This document shows, piece after piece, positions 12,688 to 24,793 of a stretch of 64,000 nt of DNA; position 1 is the stretch's first letter, and each line of letters opens with the position of its first letter. Source of the stretch: Lamellibrachia satsuma (Eukaryota > Annelida > Polychaeta > Sabellida > Siboglinidae); contig BSQZ01000080.1 in NCBI GenBank assembly GCA_033239005.1, positions 2,106,501-2,170,500 on the forward strand. Direction: 5' to 3'. A program made the position numbers and the translations under genes. Under the pieces are notes generated by a model, which was not told where the DNA came from, did no database searches, and saw nothing but the letters and a program-made list of their open reading frames with translations.

Positions 12688-14270
12688 TACAGTATTTGCA
12701 TATTGCCTTGTTCATGCATGAAGGCTCTAGATGTGTAAAATTATATAAACCAAAGAAATGTTTAAACAGTCAAGTACTGAAAATAAAATGTTCATGAAAT
12801 AAAACATGTAGATAAAGAAACCGATATTATAGTTTCATTGGTCTCAACTTTTAAAGAATATTACAGGATCCGTGGTGGAGGGATGTAAGCCTCTAGTTTG
12901 AAATATGAACTTAAATACAAATACAAAGGGTCCAATATGCACGCAACCACACATACATGTTGGCAAATGTCTACCAAACCTACAATATTGTTGATGGCAC
13001 TGGACCAAATGAAAGAAACAGACATTTGAATTGTCCAACAATGAGTTGCAGCAAATTAGGGAAAACTCCAAGCTGATCTTCTATGGTGACAACATGGTAT
13101 CTGTGATGAATGGGGTGTGTCTTCACACCCCATGAAATCCACAGACTTGAACAACATCTAACCTAGACCACAAACAGAAACACTAGAAATGCCAGTCAAA
13201 GGCATATTTGCATTCTAATTCGACATCTACCCACTTGGCGACACCACTGATTTCATTACATGTTTATTCGCCAGGTGGCACCACCTACAAACACCAACAT
13301 TTGTGTCACACAGAGGAAGAGGACACAATGTCAAAGTACAGCTGTAGTGGGGCATGTCAGACCATCAACACAACCTTTAGTGTGTCCAAATCAACACTAC
13401 ATAGATAAGATGGCCAACAGGAGTGCATAGAGACAGTGTCTCATCTAAACATCCTGAATTGGGACACAGAATCAGAGTAGCTTCCTTTAAAAGAAACTAC
13501 TCAGTCAGATCTGTAACTTGCCTGGAATGCTGGTTGCCGTTTGTTAGGCCTACATTTTGTGAGCCACTATCCTGACAACCTCTTAGATATCCACTATAAC
13601 CAATCAAGACCGCTGGCGTATTATACAAAGACATACATTTCCAGTTATTGTACACAAAAGTTATATTAATGTTCCCATCAATTTGTACCAAATATATATA
13701 TAAAAGTTGAGTTACAAGTGTTAATGATAAAGTAGAATGTAACTGCTATATTGTGCAACAAACGCACAATGAAATCACTTGGACTGCAGGACTGATTCAA
13801 TGACTGCTGACTCAGCATTCATTCTGACACACACCATTACCAGAATGGCTAAAACTGGCACCCCAATGAGACCACCAGGGGACAAGTGTCATAGCCACAG
13901 GACACATGTTAAAAATATGACTGGATTTATTGAGGTGAGGTATGTCCAACCAGTGGTGTCAGGCCACACACACTGAGATAAGTATCAGCAGTCCACTTCA
14001 CCTACACTGCCACACCATAGATAAGAGTTTGCCCAGGCAGCATGACTCTGTGCTGGTGTCTTATCTGATAACTGCACTTGGTGGCGGCTGTGGAATTTGG
14101 GAATGGTTTGTTTGTAAAGGTTGTGTGTGTAAAGACACTTTCAATGTTCGATGACACGGTTTAAGGGGTGAACGTCCTCAGGAGATGTTACGTGTGATAC
14201 TATTCAGGTGCCCTTTATTGACTTTAATGAAATACTACTATCATGTTGCTGCACCAACCATTGAACTCAC
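12688..14270. other. No recognisable gene
   Basis: AT-rich unique sequence with scattered short open frames on both strands (for example 12844-13071 reverse, 13208-13408 forward, 13942-14154 forward). None has a recognisable motif or convincing splice borders. Confidence 0.5.
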
Positions 14271-14540
14271 TCTCTGTTACTCCCCGTTACTCCCTGTTAC
14301 TCCCTGTTATTCGCTGTTACTCCCCGTTACTCCCTGTTATTCGCTGTTACTCCCGGTTACTCCCTGTTATTCGCTGTTACTCCCTGTTATTCGCTGTTAC
14401 TCCGGTTACTCCCTGTTATTCGCTGTTACTCCCCGTTACTCCCTGTTATTCGCTGTTACTCCCCGTTACTCCCTGTTATTCGCTGTTACTCCCAGTTACT
14501 CCCTGTTATTCGTTGTTACTCCCCGTTACTCCCTGTTAGT
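14271..14540. repeat. Minisatellite, 30-bp unit built of a shorter motif
   Basis: The unit consists of variants of the ten-base motif ctgttactcc (ctgttattcg, ccgttactcc), giving a 30-bp higher-order period over about nine copies. Both forward open frames here are repeat-driven. Confidence 0.93.
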
Positions 14541-15036
14541 GATAAGTCTGCAGGAAGTATAATAGCATGTTGGCGTCATCTGTTTGTCCTTGGCCAATCT
14601 TCGTAATAAACATTGTCCACTGAGAAAAATAATGAGACACAGCTTGAGTGGTCTGATGTATTTACTTAGTAAGACAGATTTGGACACTGACACAGCTTTA
14701 CTAACTGTTGACACTTGCTGGCAAGTAGTAGGGTCACTGTGTGTGACAGCTTAGCTTCCACCACTTGACATACATCATTATGCGTAATACTTCTCTAAGT
14801 TATAACTCTTCTTATTTATTATTTTATATTCTAACTACCCCAGTTACGTTCAATACTTGACTGTACTTGTAATGTACTTGATATTGTGTTAAAATACAAA
14901 TACAAGTACTGGTAAGTTCAAAACCCCAAGTACAAAACAAGTACTGAAATATTCTACAAAGTTAAGCACACGTACTTAACCCCAGCCTAGCCCACAAGGA
15001 ATGCCACGCTAGAATTCCACAAATGACTGCTGACTA
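14541..15036. other. No recognisable gene
   Basis: AT-rich stretch with a local run of gtactt/aagtac motifs at about 14865-14970. I see no gene. Confidence 0.5.
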
Positions 15037-15320
15037 GAGCAAGTCAAAGCAGGACAACGTAGTGCTGGAGCAGGTCAAAGCAGGACAACGTAGTGCTGGA
15101 GCAGGTCAAAGCAGAACAACGTAGTGCTGGAGCAGGTCAATGCAGGACAACGTAGTGCTGGAGCAGGTCAATGCAGGACAACGTAGTGCTGGAGCAGGTC
15201 AAAGCAGGACAACGTAGTGCTGGAGCAGGTCAAAGCAGGACAACGTAGTGCTGGAGCAGGTCAAAGCAGGACAACGTAGTGCTGGAGCAGGTCAATGCAG
15301 GACAACGTAGTGCTGGAGCA
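15037..15320. repeat. Minisatellite, 31-bp unit, about 9 copies
   Basis: The core aggacaacgtagtgctggag recurs every 31 bases, with caaagc or caatgc as the variable part. The left end of an inverted-repeat element follows immediately. Confidence 0.95.
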
Positions 15321-15352
15321 GGCACCAACAGGAATGCTACAACTGTCCCGAA

Positions 15353-16213
15353 TCCAGGACAAAATCCCCTCCGGACAAAAGCCCCACGGAAAAAACCCGA
15401 CAATAGCCCCTCAATCTAAATGCTTACAAAGTACTTATTGCAAAATGTATTAATTACTTATATATTGTATAAAGTGGATTTGTTATTTTAGGCAGAAAGC
15501 TGTTTGTTATCAGAATATCGTAAAATTAACTGGATATTGTGTTTTTCGTTAATTGTAAGAAGTTTAGATCAAAATCTCTAGATATTATTATTTCTGAGTT
15601 GTTTTTGTCAAGTTTCAAATTCGTCTATTAACTGTCTATTGTCATCCTATGGTGTATAGACAGGTCATTAGGCGATCTATAAATACTGACTACTAAAGAT
15701 GTTTTTCTTAGGCCTCTGCTTATGATTTTACTAACTGGCATACTCAATCATAATTTTTGTATGCGTGGCTTCACTAAGCTTCCAATTCATAAAATTTATA
15801 ACGAGTTAATGTTAAATTTATAACGAATCTAGCAAATATTGAATGAATGTTTCCAGTCTTCCAGTCATAAATAATTTCAGACGTTTAAATGGCTGATAAC
15901 ACATTTTACTGTACATACATACAAGAACGTCTACAAAAATAAGTATCTTTTTTTTCCTGAAAGAAATAGGAAATGTCAAATTTACTTCAGCATTTTTTGT
16001 CACTGAACCTTTGTAGCTGAATTGTTTCCTTCTGGCATATTCCTACCAGATTGTTGTCATATTTATTATTTGGTATTACCTCCATTGTTTTATGTATACT
16101 ACTGTATAAAAAAATATTTAGTAAGTATTTAGATTGTGGGATTTTTGTTTGTGGGGCTTATGTCTGGAGTCTTTTGTCCCGAGGGGCTTTTGTCCAGAGG
16201 GGCTTTTGTCCAC
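15353..16213. mobile_element. Short inverted-repeat DNA element (MITE-like, about 860 bp)
   Basis: The left end (about 15353-15411) contains ccggacaaaagcccc preceded by aggacaaaatcccct. The right end (about 16152-16213) contains gaggggcttttgtcc twice. Read in reverse complement, the right end matches the left, including the inner gacaatagcccc against gacataagcccc, so the inverted ends are about 60 bp. The interior is AT-rich and has no transposase-like frame. A non-autonomous element is the simplest reading. I could not fix a target-site duplication. Confidence 0.65.
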
Positions 16214-16734
16214 GCACCAACTGTCCTATATACTGGACCATTCAGCCCAAGTTTGGTATTCCTCCTGTCACATTGCAAACAGTCAAATAAAAGCCAAAAA
16301 TTGACAATAAACACCATCCTTGGTTTGTAGGTAATTAAATGGATGTGTCTACAGATTCTTATTAGAAAGATTGCTGAGCCTGGAAACACCTGTAAACAGG
16401 TCTGGCGTCATGGGAAGTAATCAAATGGCAAAGAACACTCCATGAAGCAGTCTCAAGTAGTTTACTCCAAACAGCACAAACTTGGGCTAACGCAGGAGTT
16501 TGTGGTGGACTGTGCGCATGCGCTGTGGGTGGTACATTCAATTAAAAGACTAGTATCTTTAATGTTGCTGAAATGGTTTTTATCTGATAGTTTTATTTAT
16601 TTTATGTATAGGATGTTTAATGAAAATTTTTAATAGGTTGGTTGTGTGTATGGATACTGTCGCTGCCTTGCCACACGCACACAGACAGTCTCCATACCCA
16701 CACCATGGATAAGTTTACGCTGAGCACTGTGTTT

Positions 16735-17045
16735 TAAAGGCAGTTTAGGTGAGGAGGTGTGGTGAAAGGGAGTTCCATAATAGCTTCTTGAAATGATTTT
16801 GGGTTTTTCATGTTGGTAATTTTTGATGGAATCATATTTCATATGCGAATGGCTCTGGGATAAAATGAAAAGACCATTGCATTTATACAACACTTGGGGG
16901 CTACGTATTGTCCACGGGTTCGAGAGCGAGTTAGTAGGCCTGGAGGGGGGGTGATCTCAATAATGTTGTTTAGAATTTTGTAGAAGGTAGTGGCTTGTTT
17001 GATAATGCGCCTTCCTTCGAGGGTTGGCCATCCAAGGGCAGTCAC
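16735..17045 (-). pseudogene. Non-LTR retrotransposon C-terminal remnant
   Basis: Read on the reverse strand from 17045, the frame contains ALGWPTLEGRR, then ATTFYKILNNI and FSFYPRAIRI. It then passes a stop where these proteins usually have W-N and continues as IPSKITNMKNPKSFQEAI. This order (LGWxxLExRR, FYKI, FPRxIRxWN) is familiar from the tail that follows reverse transcriptase in Jockey/CR1/L2-type elements. No catalytic RT motif is preserved here. It is a 5'-truncated, mutated fragment. Family assignment below the superfamily level is uncertain. Confidence 0.7.
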
Positions 17046-17294
17046 TTGCCCAGAGCACTTCAGTTGTCACTGGTTTATGGGTAAGATCAACAAACATAGG
17101 CTGCCACTATCCAGTGCCCAAAGGCTCAGCTCCTGGTCCTTGTTTTCAGAAGCCCACCACAGGCATGTGGCACTTCCAGGGTAGGGCCAGGCAGACAGCC
17201 ATTAAAATACTCATGCTGAAATATGGCCAATTTCCTGGCCTGCATCTGCCCTGCATTCCAGGCAAGGTGAAGGATTTATAGCCTTGAATGTCTA

Positions 17295-17392
17295 GGTCAC
17301 GAGGGGTGTGAACCACTAGGTCATGATGGGTGTGAACCACTAGGTCATGAGGGGTATGAACCACTAGGTCATGAGGGGTGTGAACCACTCCC
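17295..17392. repeat. Tandem repeat, 25-bp unit, 4 copies
   Basis: Units of ggtcatgaggggtgtgaacc plus actag recur every 25 bases with minor substitutions. Confidence 0.92.
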
Positions 17393-17414
17393 TGCCCTCT
17401 CACTACATGTGCCT

Positions 17415-18005
17415 TCAACTGTCACCAGACCTCAATAGCTACTTATGTGTGGAGGCTGTTTCAACTGCCACCAGACCTCAATAGCTACTTCTGTGCGGAG
17501 GCTGTTTCAACTGCCACCAGACCTCAATAGCTACTTCTGTGCGGAGGCTGTTTCAACTGCCACCAGACCTCAATAGCTACTTCTGTGCGGAGGCTGTTTC
17601 AACTGCCACCAGACCTCAATAGCTACTTCTGTGCGGAGGCTGCTTCAACTGTCACCAGACCTCAATAGCTACTTCTGTGCGGAGGCTGCTTCAACTGCCA
17701 CCAGACCTCAATAGCTACTTCTGTGCGGAGGCTGCTTCAACTGCCACCAGACCTCAATAGCTACTTCTGTGCGGAGGCTGCTTCAACTGCCACCAGACCT
17801 CAATAGCTACTTCTGTGCGGAGGCTGCTTCAACTGTCACCAGACCTGAATAGCTACTTCTGTGCGGAGGCTGCTTCAACTGTCACCAGACCTCAATAGCT
17901 ACTTCTGTGCGGAGGCTGGTTGAACTGTCACCAGACCTCAATAGCTACTTCTGTGCGGAGGCTGCTTCAACTATCACCAGACCTCAACAGCTACTTCTGT
18001 GTAGA
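17415..18005. repeat. Minisatellite, 46-bp unit, about 13 copies
   Basis: The core cagacctcaatagctacttc recurs every 46 bases with ctgtgcggaggctg following it. Copies split into gccacc and gtcacc subtypes. The last copy is the most diverged. Confidence 0.96.
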
Positions 18006-18185
18006 GGCTTCCAGTATCAGATAGTGTGGACATAACATTTATTTGTTTAATCTGAACTGCTTTAATGTATCTCCTTTGCATACTGCATGTCCACTGGCCA
18101 CAATAGCAGCAGATGTAAAATATTCACTTGTACCTAACTCCTTACATTTCTAATTACAAGAGTGTAATTACAGCAGGTGACATTT

Positions 18186-18380
18186 GTTGATTGTACAGAG
18201 GCATGTAGAGCAAGTGTTGACTGTACAGAGGCATGTAGGGCAAGTGTTGACTGTACAGAGGCATGTAGAGCAAGTGTTGACTGTACAGAGGCATGTAGAG
18301 CAAGTGTTGACTGTACAGAGGCATGTAGAGCAAGTGTTGACTGTACAGAGGCATGTAGAGCAAGTGTTGACTGTAGAGCA
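18186..18380. repeat. Minisatellite, 30-bp unit, about 6.5 copies
   Basis: The core gactgtacagaggcatgtag plus agcaagtgtt recurs every 30 bases. The 10-codon period leaves several frames open on both strands. These frames are by-products of the repeat. Confidence 0.95.
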
Positions 18381-18691
18381 AGTGCATAAGACCCAAGGAA
18401 ACACACAACACTTGACTTGCACCTTCTGACCAACAGATGGTAGACATCAGCAGAGTCCTGGTTGGTAGACAAAGTACTGTAGACAGGATGCCAGGTGGAC
18501 CTCATCATTGCAAGGTGAAGGCAGGTCAGTGGACACTGCTGGGCACTCCAGTGCACCATCTGGGGCATTGGAGTGCTCTCTCTGGGGCACTGGAGTGCAC
18601 TATCTGGGTGCCATATGTGGCAGACCCTATAAGCTAGTGAATAATACACAACAAAAGTGAACTGATAGAGAATCATCTCCATATTGATCTG

Positions 18692-18752
18692 CACATGTTG
18701 ACCTACATGTTGACCTACATGTTGACCTACATATTGACCTACACGTTGACCG
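18692..18752. repeat. Short tandem repeat, 12-bp unit
   Basis: The unit tgttgacctaca is repeated about five times, with substitutions near the right end. Confidence 0.9.
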
Positions 18753-18894
18753 ACACTGGGAACTCTTCTGATCACAGGTTTATATGTAAACAGTGTCTTG
18801 AACTTATTCTGAACATTTAGACTAAAAAAATTTAAATCTTACCATGGAATGACATCTTTCATAAAACACTTAGTACTGCCTCTATACTTCATTC

Positions 18895-19030
18895 AGCCCA
18901 CTGCGAATCAGGTGCGTTGATGTTCAGATTTGTAGAGTATGAATAGTTTAAGTAACATGTGCAGCTGGTTTAATAACAGAGTGCAGACTTTTGTTAAAAT
19001 CATCAAAAGAATCGACTTTTGGGTGCTGAC
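18895..19030. repeat. Dispersed repeat, copy 1
   Basis: About 130 bp resembles 42775-42910. Shared blocks include gtgtgaatagttta against gtatgaatagttta, then a ttaataa block, then tttgttaaaatcatc against tttgttcaaatcatc, followed by aaagaat. The scattered differences indicate an old interspersed repeat rather than a recent duplication. Confidence 0.6.
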
Positions 19031-19334
19031 TGTCAGGAGATTCTTTTTAAAATTACACCACAAATCAACATTCAGAACAAAATAGATTGTTGCAATTTAA
19101 GTCCTGCCCAAACAAGCCAAACTAGAAAGAACATTAACACTATGTGGCATTTCTTGTGTGCAGCAGATGGGAGGGCACGACCTCACCTAACTGCTCTGTT
19201 GTATCTGACAACTTCCTGTATTGATATTGAACAAGGTCCCTGTACTGCCTTCACTTGAACCAACATCAGCATTCCTGCTGATACGATATGACAGCGATCA
19301 TCCAATTCTGAATTATGCAGTGGGGCAAACAATA
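19031..19334. other. No recognisable gene
   Basis: Unique sequence. The short forward frame at 19019-19258 has no recognised motif. Confidence 0.45.
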
Positions 19335-19460
19335 TCAGTCTAAACGAGTTTTCATAACTGCTTATTGTCTATAGTGTTTCACAGCATGTATCAGTCTAAA
19401 CAAGTGTTCATAATTGCTTATTGCCTATAGTGATTCACAGTGTGTATCTGTCTAAATAAG
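19335..19460. repeat. Imperfect tandem repeat, about 57 bp, 2.3 copies
   Basis: The string cagtctaaac is at 19335 and 19392, with a related ctgtctaaat at 19448. Each is followed by a cataa-tgcttattg block. Confidence 0.8.
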
Positions 19461-19664
19461 TGAAATCTTACAAAACTGGGGGCAGATTTAACCTTAACCA
19501 CAACAGTCAACAACTTAAGCGGCTTACATGGGTTAACCAAATATGACTATCATGAACAAGGGATCGACAGTAATTACATTGACTGTGTATAAATATGTGT
19601 TGTTGGTGGGACTAAATAATATCACTAAGTAAATATGGACAGTCACAAATCTGTTCACCACATG

Positions 19665-20200
19665 TCACAGGTGTATCATTCTACAGATACATTGTCACGT
19701 GTGTACCATTCTACAGATACATTGTCACGTGTGTACCATTCTACAGATACACTGTCACATGTGTACCATTCTACAGATACATTGTTACATATGTACCATT
19801 CTACAGATACATTGTCACGTTGTGTACCATTCCACAGATACATTGTCACAAGTGTACCATTATACAGATACATTGTCATGTGTGTACCATTCTACTGATA
19901 CATTGTCATGTGTACCATTCTACAGATACATTGTCACATGTGTACCATTCTACAGATACATTGTCATGTGTACCATTCTACAGATACATTGTCACGTGTG
20001 TACCATTCTACAGATACATTGTCACATGTGTACCATTCCACAGATACATTGTCACAAGTGTACCATTCTACAGCTACATTGTCATGTGTGTACCATTCTA
20101 CAGATACATTGTCACATGTGTACCATTCTACATGTACACTGTCACATGTGTACCATTCTACATGTACATTGTCACATGTGTACCATTCTACAGATACAAA
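19665..20200. repeat. Minisatellite, 27-30-bp unit, about 18 copies
   Basis: The core accattctacagatacattg recurs every 30 bases, or 27-28 in shortened units, with tcacgtgtgt, tcacatgtgt or tcatgtgt linkers. Frames on both strands are repeat-driven. Confidence 0.96.
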
Positions 20201-21231
20201 TTCAGAGAAAGCCAGATATCATAATGTTGATTAGAAATACTGTAGGCTTATGTCTACAAAGAGCAGGTCAGCGCTCGTAGCAAAAATTTTTGTCAGACCT
20301 GATTAGAATAAATATATAACACTGCTTGTTGCCAATGTCTGCTTAAAAAAATGTAAAAAAAATTCAAAACATTATATTCCACCAGGGCCTTTTGTAAGAA
20401 AGTTAGGAAAACGTGTAGTGACATGAGTTCCTACAGACAGGTTGTGTACCATTTGAATGAGCTCTATAATATAGCAAGGGCATTGTCAAAATATTAAATT
20501 ATTATTGTAACTCAGTAAATGCTAAACAGAGAATTGGTGTGGATGTTCCAGGGTATCTTTCTGCCAGATCTGTCTTGTAAGTTAAAACTGACCAGCCTGG
20601 TCCATGTCATTCTGTAAGAGAGCACTATGTATGGTGCATGCACCAGTAATGCATACCCAGTGCCCCCTCTACCACATAACTGCATCTTCCATTCACTTAG
20701 ATCAAAGTAGCCCTTATGCCAAGACATCCCTTGCTCCTGGGCTAACATGGGTGGGTGGTATGTCAGCTTCAACTGGTGTGTACTATGTACCCCCAGTTAC
20801 CACCCTTTCTTGTTGACCCCCCATGACAATCTTATCTCAAGGCCAGCCCCTCCCACTGCCTGGCTGGAATGTATGTTCCCTGTGATGTTTGACCCCAGGG
20901 AAGCAGAGGGAGGCCACAGTTGGGTTGAGGACACCTTAGTCCTGCAGCTATCCCAGTGCAACTGGCCATGTGATTGATTAGCCTGGTATTGCCCACAGCC
21001 AGCATGGTCTGTTGGCTTCTAATCACCCACATCATTGCAGCTCTAACTCCCAAAGACAGCTTCTGCAGATATCTGATGCAGCCAAAGCCTCAACATCTCT
21101 CAAGTATTCATGAATCACCTACCCAAGTAGCTCATGGTGCTTTGATATGTTGGCCAGATGCTACCATGTTGTGGGTTGGCAGATGTTAGCATTAAGGATT
21201 ACATTAATGTTGTATTATTGTTGTCATAGTT
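20201..21231. other. No recognisable gene
   Basis: Unique sequence with overlapping short open frames at 20512-21189 on both strands. None shows a domain that I recognise, and no splice-supported exon is evident. Confidence 0.45.
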
Positions 21232-23475
21232 AGTGTAAGCATTCATGGGACAGCCCTCCCTAGTTTGTGTTTGTTGTGCTGTGTAGGACTGTGTAAGCCT
21301 TCATGGGACAGACCTCCCTAGTTTGTGTTTGTTGTGCTGTGTTGGACTGTGTAAGCCTTCATGGGACAGACCTCCCTAGTTTGTGTTTGTTGTGCTGTGT
21401 AGGACTGTGTAAGCCTTCATGGGACAGACCTCCCTAGTTTGTGTTTGTTGTGCTGTGTAGGACTGTGTAAGCCTTCATGGGACAGACCTCCCTAGTTTGA
21501 GTTTGTTGTGCTGTGTTGGACTGTGTAAGCCTTCATGGGACAGAACTCCCTAGTTTGTGTTTGTTGTGCTGTGTTGGACTATGTAAGCCTTCACGGGACA
21601 GCCCTCCCTAGTTTGAGTTTGTTGTGCTGTGTTGGACTGTGTAAGCCTTCATGGGACAGCCCTCCCTAGTTTGTGTTTGTTGTGCTGTGTTGGACTGTGT
21701 AAGCCTTCATGGGACAGACCTCCCTAGTTTGTGTTTGTTGTGCTGTGTTGGACTACGTAAGCCTTCACGGGACAGCCCTCCCTAGTTTGAGTTTGTTGTG
21801 CTGTGTTGGACTGTGTAAGCCTTCATGGGACAGACCTCCCTAGTTTGTGTTTGTTGTGCTGTGTTGGACTACGTAAGCCTTCACGGGACAGCCCTCCCTA
21901 GTTTGAGTTTGTTGTGCTGTGTTGGACTGTGTAAGCCTTCATGGGACAGACCTCCCTAGTTTGTGTTTGTTGTGCTGTGTTGGACTGTGTGCCTTCATGG
22001 GACAGCCCTCCCTAGTTTGTGTTTGTTGTGCTGTGTTGGACTGTGTAAGCCTTCATGGGACAGCCCTACCTAGTTTGTGTTTGTTGTGCTGTGTTGGACT
22101 ACGTAAGCCTTCATGGGACAGCCCTCCTAGTTTGTGTTTTTTTGTGCTGTGTTGGACTACGTAAGCCTTCATGGGACAGCCCTACCTAGTTTGTGTTTGT
22201 TGTGCTGTGTTGGATTGTGTAAGCCTTCATGGGACAGCCCTCCTAGTTTGTGTTTGTTGTGTTGTGTTGGACTGTGTAAGCCTTCATGGGACAGCCCTCC
22301 CTAGTTTGTGTTTGTTGTGCTGTGTTGGACTGTGTAAGCCTTCATGGGACAGAACTCCCTAGTTTGTGTTTGTTGTACTGTGTTGGACTGTGTAAGTCTT
22401 CATGGGACAGCCCTCCCTAGTTTGAGTTTGTTGTGTTGTGTTGGACTGTGTAAGCCTTCATGGGACAGACCTCCCTAGTTTGTGTTTGTTGTGTTGTGTT
22501 GGACTGTGTAAGCCTTCATGGGACAGTCCTCCCTAGTTTGTGTTTGTTGTGCTGTGTTGGACTGTGTAAGCCTTCATGGGACAGACCTCCCTAGTTTGTG
22601 TTTGTTGTGGTGCATTGGACTGTGTAAGCCTTCACGGGACAGACCTCCCTAGTTTGTGTTTGTTGTGCTGTGTTGGACTGTGTAAGCCTTCATGGGACAG
22701 ACCTCCCTAGTTTGTGTTTGTTGTGCTGTGTTGGACTGTGTAAGCCTTCACGGGACAGCCCTCCCTAGTTTGAGTTTGTTGTGCTGTGTTGGACTGTGTA
22801 AGCCTTCATGGGACAGACCTCCCTAGTTTGTGTTTGTTGTGCTGTGTTGGACTACGTAAGCCTTCACGGGACAGCCCTCCCTAGTTTGAGTTTGTTGTGC
22901 TGTGTTGGACTGTGTAAGCCTTCATGGGACAGACCTCCCTAGTTTGTGTTTGTTGTGCTGTGTTGGACTGTGTAAGCCTTCATGGGACAGCCCTCCCTAG
23001 TTTGTGTTTGTTGTGCTGTGTTGGACTGTGTAAGCCTTCATGGGACAGCCCTACCTAGTTTGTGTTTGTTGTGCTGTGTTGGACTACGTAAGCCTTCATG
23101 GGACAGCCCTCCCTAGTTTGTGTTTTTTGTGCTGTGTTGGACTACGTAAGCCTTCATGGGACAGCCCTACCTAGTTTGTGTTTGTTGTGCTGTGTTGGAT
23201 TGTGTAAGCCTTCATGGGACAGCCCTCCCTAGTTTGTGTTTGTTGTGTTGTGTTGGACTGTGTAAGCCTTCATGGGACAGCCCTCCCTAGTTTGTGTTTG
23301 TTGTGCTGTGTTGGACTGTGTAAGCCTTCATGGGACAGAACTCCCTAGTTTGTGTTTGTTGTGCTGTGTTGGACTACGTAAGCCTTCACGGGACATACCT
23401 CCCTAGTTTGTGTTTGTTGTGCTGTGTTGGACTGTGTAAGCCTTCACGGGACAGACCTCCCTAGTTTGTGTTTGC
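21232..23475. repeat. Minisatellite, 58-bp unit, about 39 copies
   Basis: The core gtaagccttcatgggacag recurs every 58 bases with ctccctagtttgtgtttg following it. Variants such as tacgtaag, cacggg, gagtttg and the T-run variant tgttttttt are shared between the blocks around 21.9-22.4 kb and 22.9-23.4 kb, about 985 bp (17 units) apart. That indicates duplication of multi-unit blocks inside the array. Confidence 0.97.
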
Positions 23476-23737
23476 AGTGTGCTGGACTGTGTGTGCATCT
23501 GTTCGTATACATGTAAATAATATTATATCTGCTATAAAAAGGAACTCAAATGTTGATGCATCACCAATGCTTGAAGGACAAACATTTCATTGTCAAACAT
23601 ATCATTATATAACGTACAATATATAAATTATACATTACATAATCACCTCTGCATGTGAAGTCTGATTAACAAAGGATCTAACCTTGAGCTATAAAGTCCC
23701 TGAAGCCTGGGAAGTGATTAAATTAAGAGGCACAACA

Positions 23738-24000
23738 CACAGGCAGACTGTCACTGCACCAACACACAGGCTGACTGTCACTGCACCAACACACAGGCAG
23801 ACTGTCACTGCACCAACACACAGGCTGACTGTCACTGCACCAACACACAGGCAGACTGTCACTGCACCAACACACAGGCTGACTGTCACTGCACCAACAC
23901 ACAGGCTGACTATCACTGCACCAACACACAGGCAGACTGTCACTGCACCAACACACAGGCAGACTGTCACTGCACCAACACACAGGCAGACTGTGACATT
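23738..24000. repeat. Minisatellite, 27-bp unit, about 10 copies
   Basis: The core gactgtcactgcaccaacac recurs every 27 bases. Units carry either aggca or aggct before the core. The two kinds alternate for the first six units and then become irregular. The nine-codon period leaves two strands open. Confidence 0.95.
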
Positions 24001-24793
24001 ACACTGCACCAAAGTCACCAAGAGACATCGTGATCAGCCGACGGATGCCCACCGACAGCAAAGAGACACGCAGACCCCACGGAACCACACCAACGCCTGC
24101 TGCTGCTGCTGCGGCATTTGTTAAATGCCAAAATGAACACATTTCTGGGAACATTGATATAAGCCAGGTGAATATCCACCGGTTCCAGAAACATCTGACA
24201 TGCCCCACCACATCTAAGTGATTCCCAGACAATGGCAATCTGCTTAACCATACTCAGTATATATATATATATATGGCTCAGACTGTCCTGGAATGGTGGA
24301 AACTACAGGGAAATGATAGTGTTAATTGGCACTGTACTGACAGTCTCGATCCCAAGCTCCGTTTCATGATATCACCAATTCTGCTGCTCGACTACATCCG
24401 ACTTTTCTATCTTAACGTGAAATGTCACCCGCCAAGACAGAATCTCTCTGTTGTTGCTAGAAAGGAGTGGTTGGGTCTATCGGTTTAATTGGCTCCATCA
24501 AACATGATAACTACGTGCAGCCTGCAGCAGCCAGCGAGTGCTGGAACAATGACATCATAACCACACACAGACGGCAGGCCGAGCAGGAAACAGACAAAAC
24601 AACGACACTGATCACTTGGCATGTGCTCAACTGTTTTTGTGAGTGAAAGCCAGGCCGACTGGTGGAACAATAACTTATTGTAGTAGCCTTCGAAATGTCA
24701 TTCCACCCACGTGAAGTGAGAGTGCCACAGTATTGCAAACTGTAACATAAATGTTGATGTAACATGTTTTTTCGTAACCATGGAAACACCTAC
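24001..24793. other. No recognisable exon; short GCT and TA runs
   Basis: Contains a short gctgctgctgctgcggc run near 24098 and a TA dinucleotide run at about 24258-24274. This is where the first intron of the reverse-strand gene starting at 25150 would lie. I could not identify its next exon. Confidence 0.45.

Noticed and set aside
16880..16935. ggttcgag near 16918 as a tRNA B box
   Set aside because: No matching A box, anticodon stem or acceptor pairing. It lies within the reverse-strand retrotransposon fragment. No tRNA or rRNA gene was found anywhere in the window.
19665..20200. CRISPR-like appearance of about 30-bp repeats
   Set aside because: Repeats are directly adjacent, with no unique spacers, no cas genes and a eukaryotic context. 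They are ordinary minisatellites. The same applies to the other 27-32-bp arrays.
23999..24251. Reverse-strand frames with a poly-Ala run
   Set aside because: The poly-Ala comes from a short GCT microsatellite. No other coding evidence.
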